Positions 22,647-22,704 of a stretch of 22,704 bases of DNA are shown piece after piece. The notes under the pieces were generated by a model. It was not told the origin of the DNA and searched no databases. It saw nothing but the letters and a program-made list of their open reading frames with translations. This DNA is from Bacteroidetes bacterium 4572_112. GTDB lineage: Bacteria; Bacteroidota; Bacteroidia; Bacteroidales; UBA1556. A program made the translations under genes and the position numbers. Position 1 is the first letter of the stretch. Each line of letters opens with the position of its first letter. The DNA lies in contig NIUZ01000041.1 in the NCBI GenBank assembly GCA_002254285.1, positions 1-22,704 of the forward strand. The letters are read 5' to 3'.

Positions 22647-22678
22647 AAAAAAAAAGCCAATGAATAATTTCATTGGCT
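22647..22678 (-). terminator. Intrinsic terminator of a minus-strand gene beyond the right edge
   Basis: On the minus strand a perfect 10-bp stem (22678-22669 with 22664-22655, loop ATTA) is followed at once by nine T residues (22655-22647 counting the closing pair). Classic rho-independent form; it must serve a gene lying to the right of the window. Confidence 0.9.
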
Positions 22679-22704
22679 AATATTATATTATACTAATTTT
22701 AAGT

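Noticed and set aside
22530..22673. N-terminal extension of guaB
   Set aside because: It passes through two intergenic hairpins, and IMP dehydrogenases start at the MIQDKIYGEGLTYDD position.

Overview
The window looks like a chromosomal segment from an AT-rich member of the Bacteroidota. The support is a gliding-motility/T9SS type B sorting domain (CHU_C), -7 promoter boxes of the form TAnnTTTG in front of several genes, almost no purine-rich ribosome binding sites, a short RsmI-like methyltransferase typical of the phylum, and the familiar neighbourhood guaB / two PpiC-SurA foldases / surA-like lipoprotein / moxR. I cannot place it to genus.

Layout. (1) 1-2091, minus strand: a 3-hydroxyacyl-CoA dehydrogenase (cut by the window edge) behind an enoyl-CoA hydratase, two consecutive steps of fatty acyl-CoA / C4-CoA metabolism, separated by a twin palindromic repeat. 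(2) 2502-4487, minus: an SH3-NlpC/P60 peptidase and an exported WG-repeat protein. (3) 4607-9958, plus: an RsmI-like methyltransferase translationally coupled to the remains of a J-domain membrane protein, a lipoprotein, a CrcB/FluC fluoride channel, an acylphosphatase-like protein without the catalytic Arg, a Crp-family regulator with an extra N-terminal sensor-like domain, then a radical SAM protein coupled to a DUF3820 protein. (4) 10020-12146, minus: a DUF255/thioredoxin-fold lipoprotein. (5) 12624-15648, plus: a small exported protein and a large CUB/P-domain/T9SS-B surface protein whose frame is broken once. (6) 15784-22529, minus: guaB, then its terminator, then an operon of three overlapping envelope-folding genes (PpiC foldase, SurA-N-like lipoprotein, SurA) and a MoxR ATPase whose 3' end has been replaced by a palindromic, MITE-like element.

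The most interesting feature of the window is damage rather than a new system. Three genes are disrupted in 22 kb: the J-domain protein has lost its HPD region and its frame, the T9SS-B protein carries a one-base frameshift in what looks like a shortened T run, and moxR is truncated at the edge of an inverted-repeat element. Some of this could be assembly or sequencing error; the J-domain deletion and the moxR element are harder to explain that way. I found no CRISPR array, tRNA, rRNA, phage, defence island or transposase gene.
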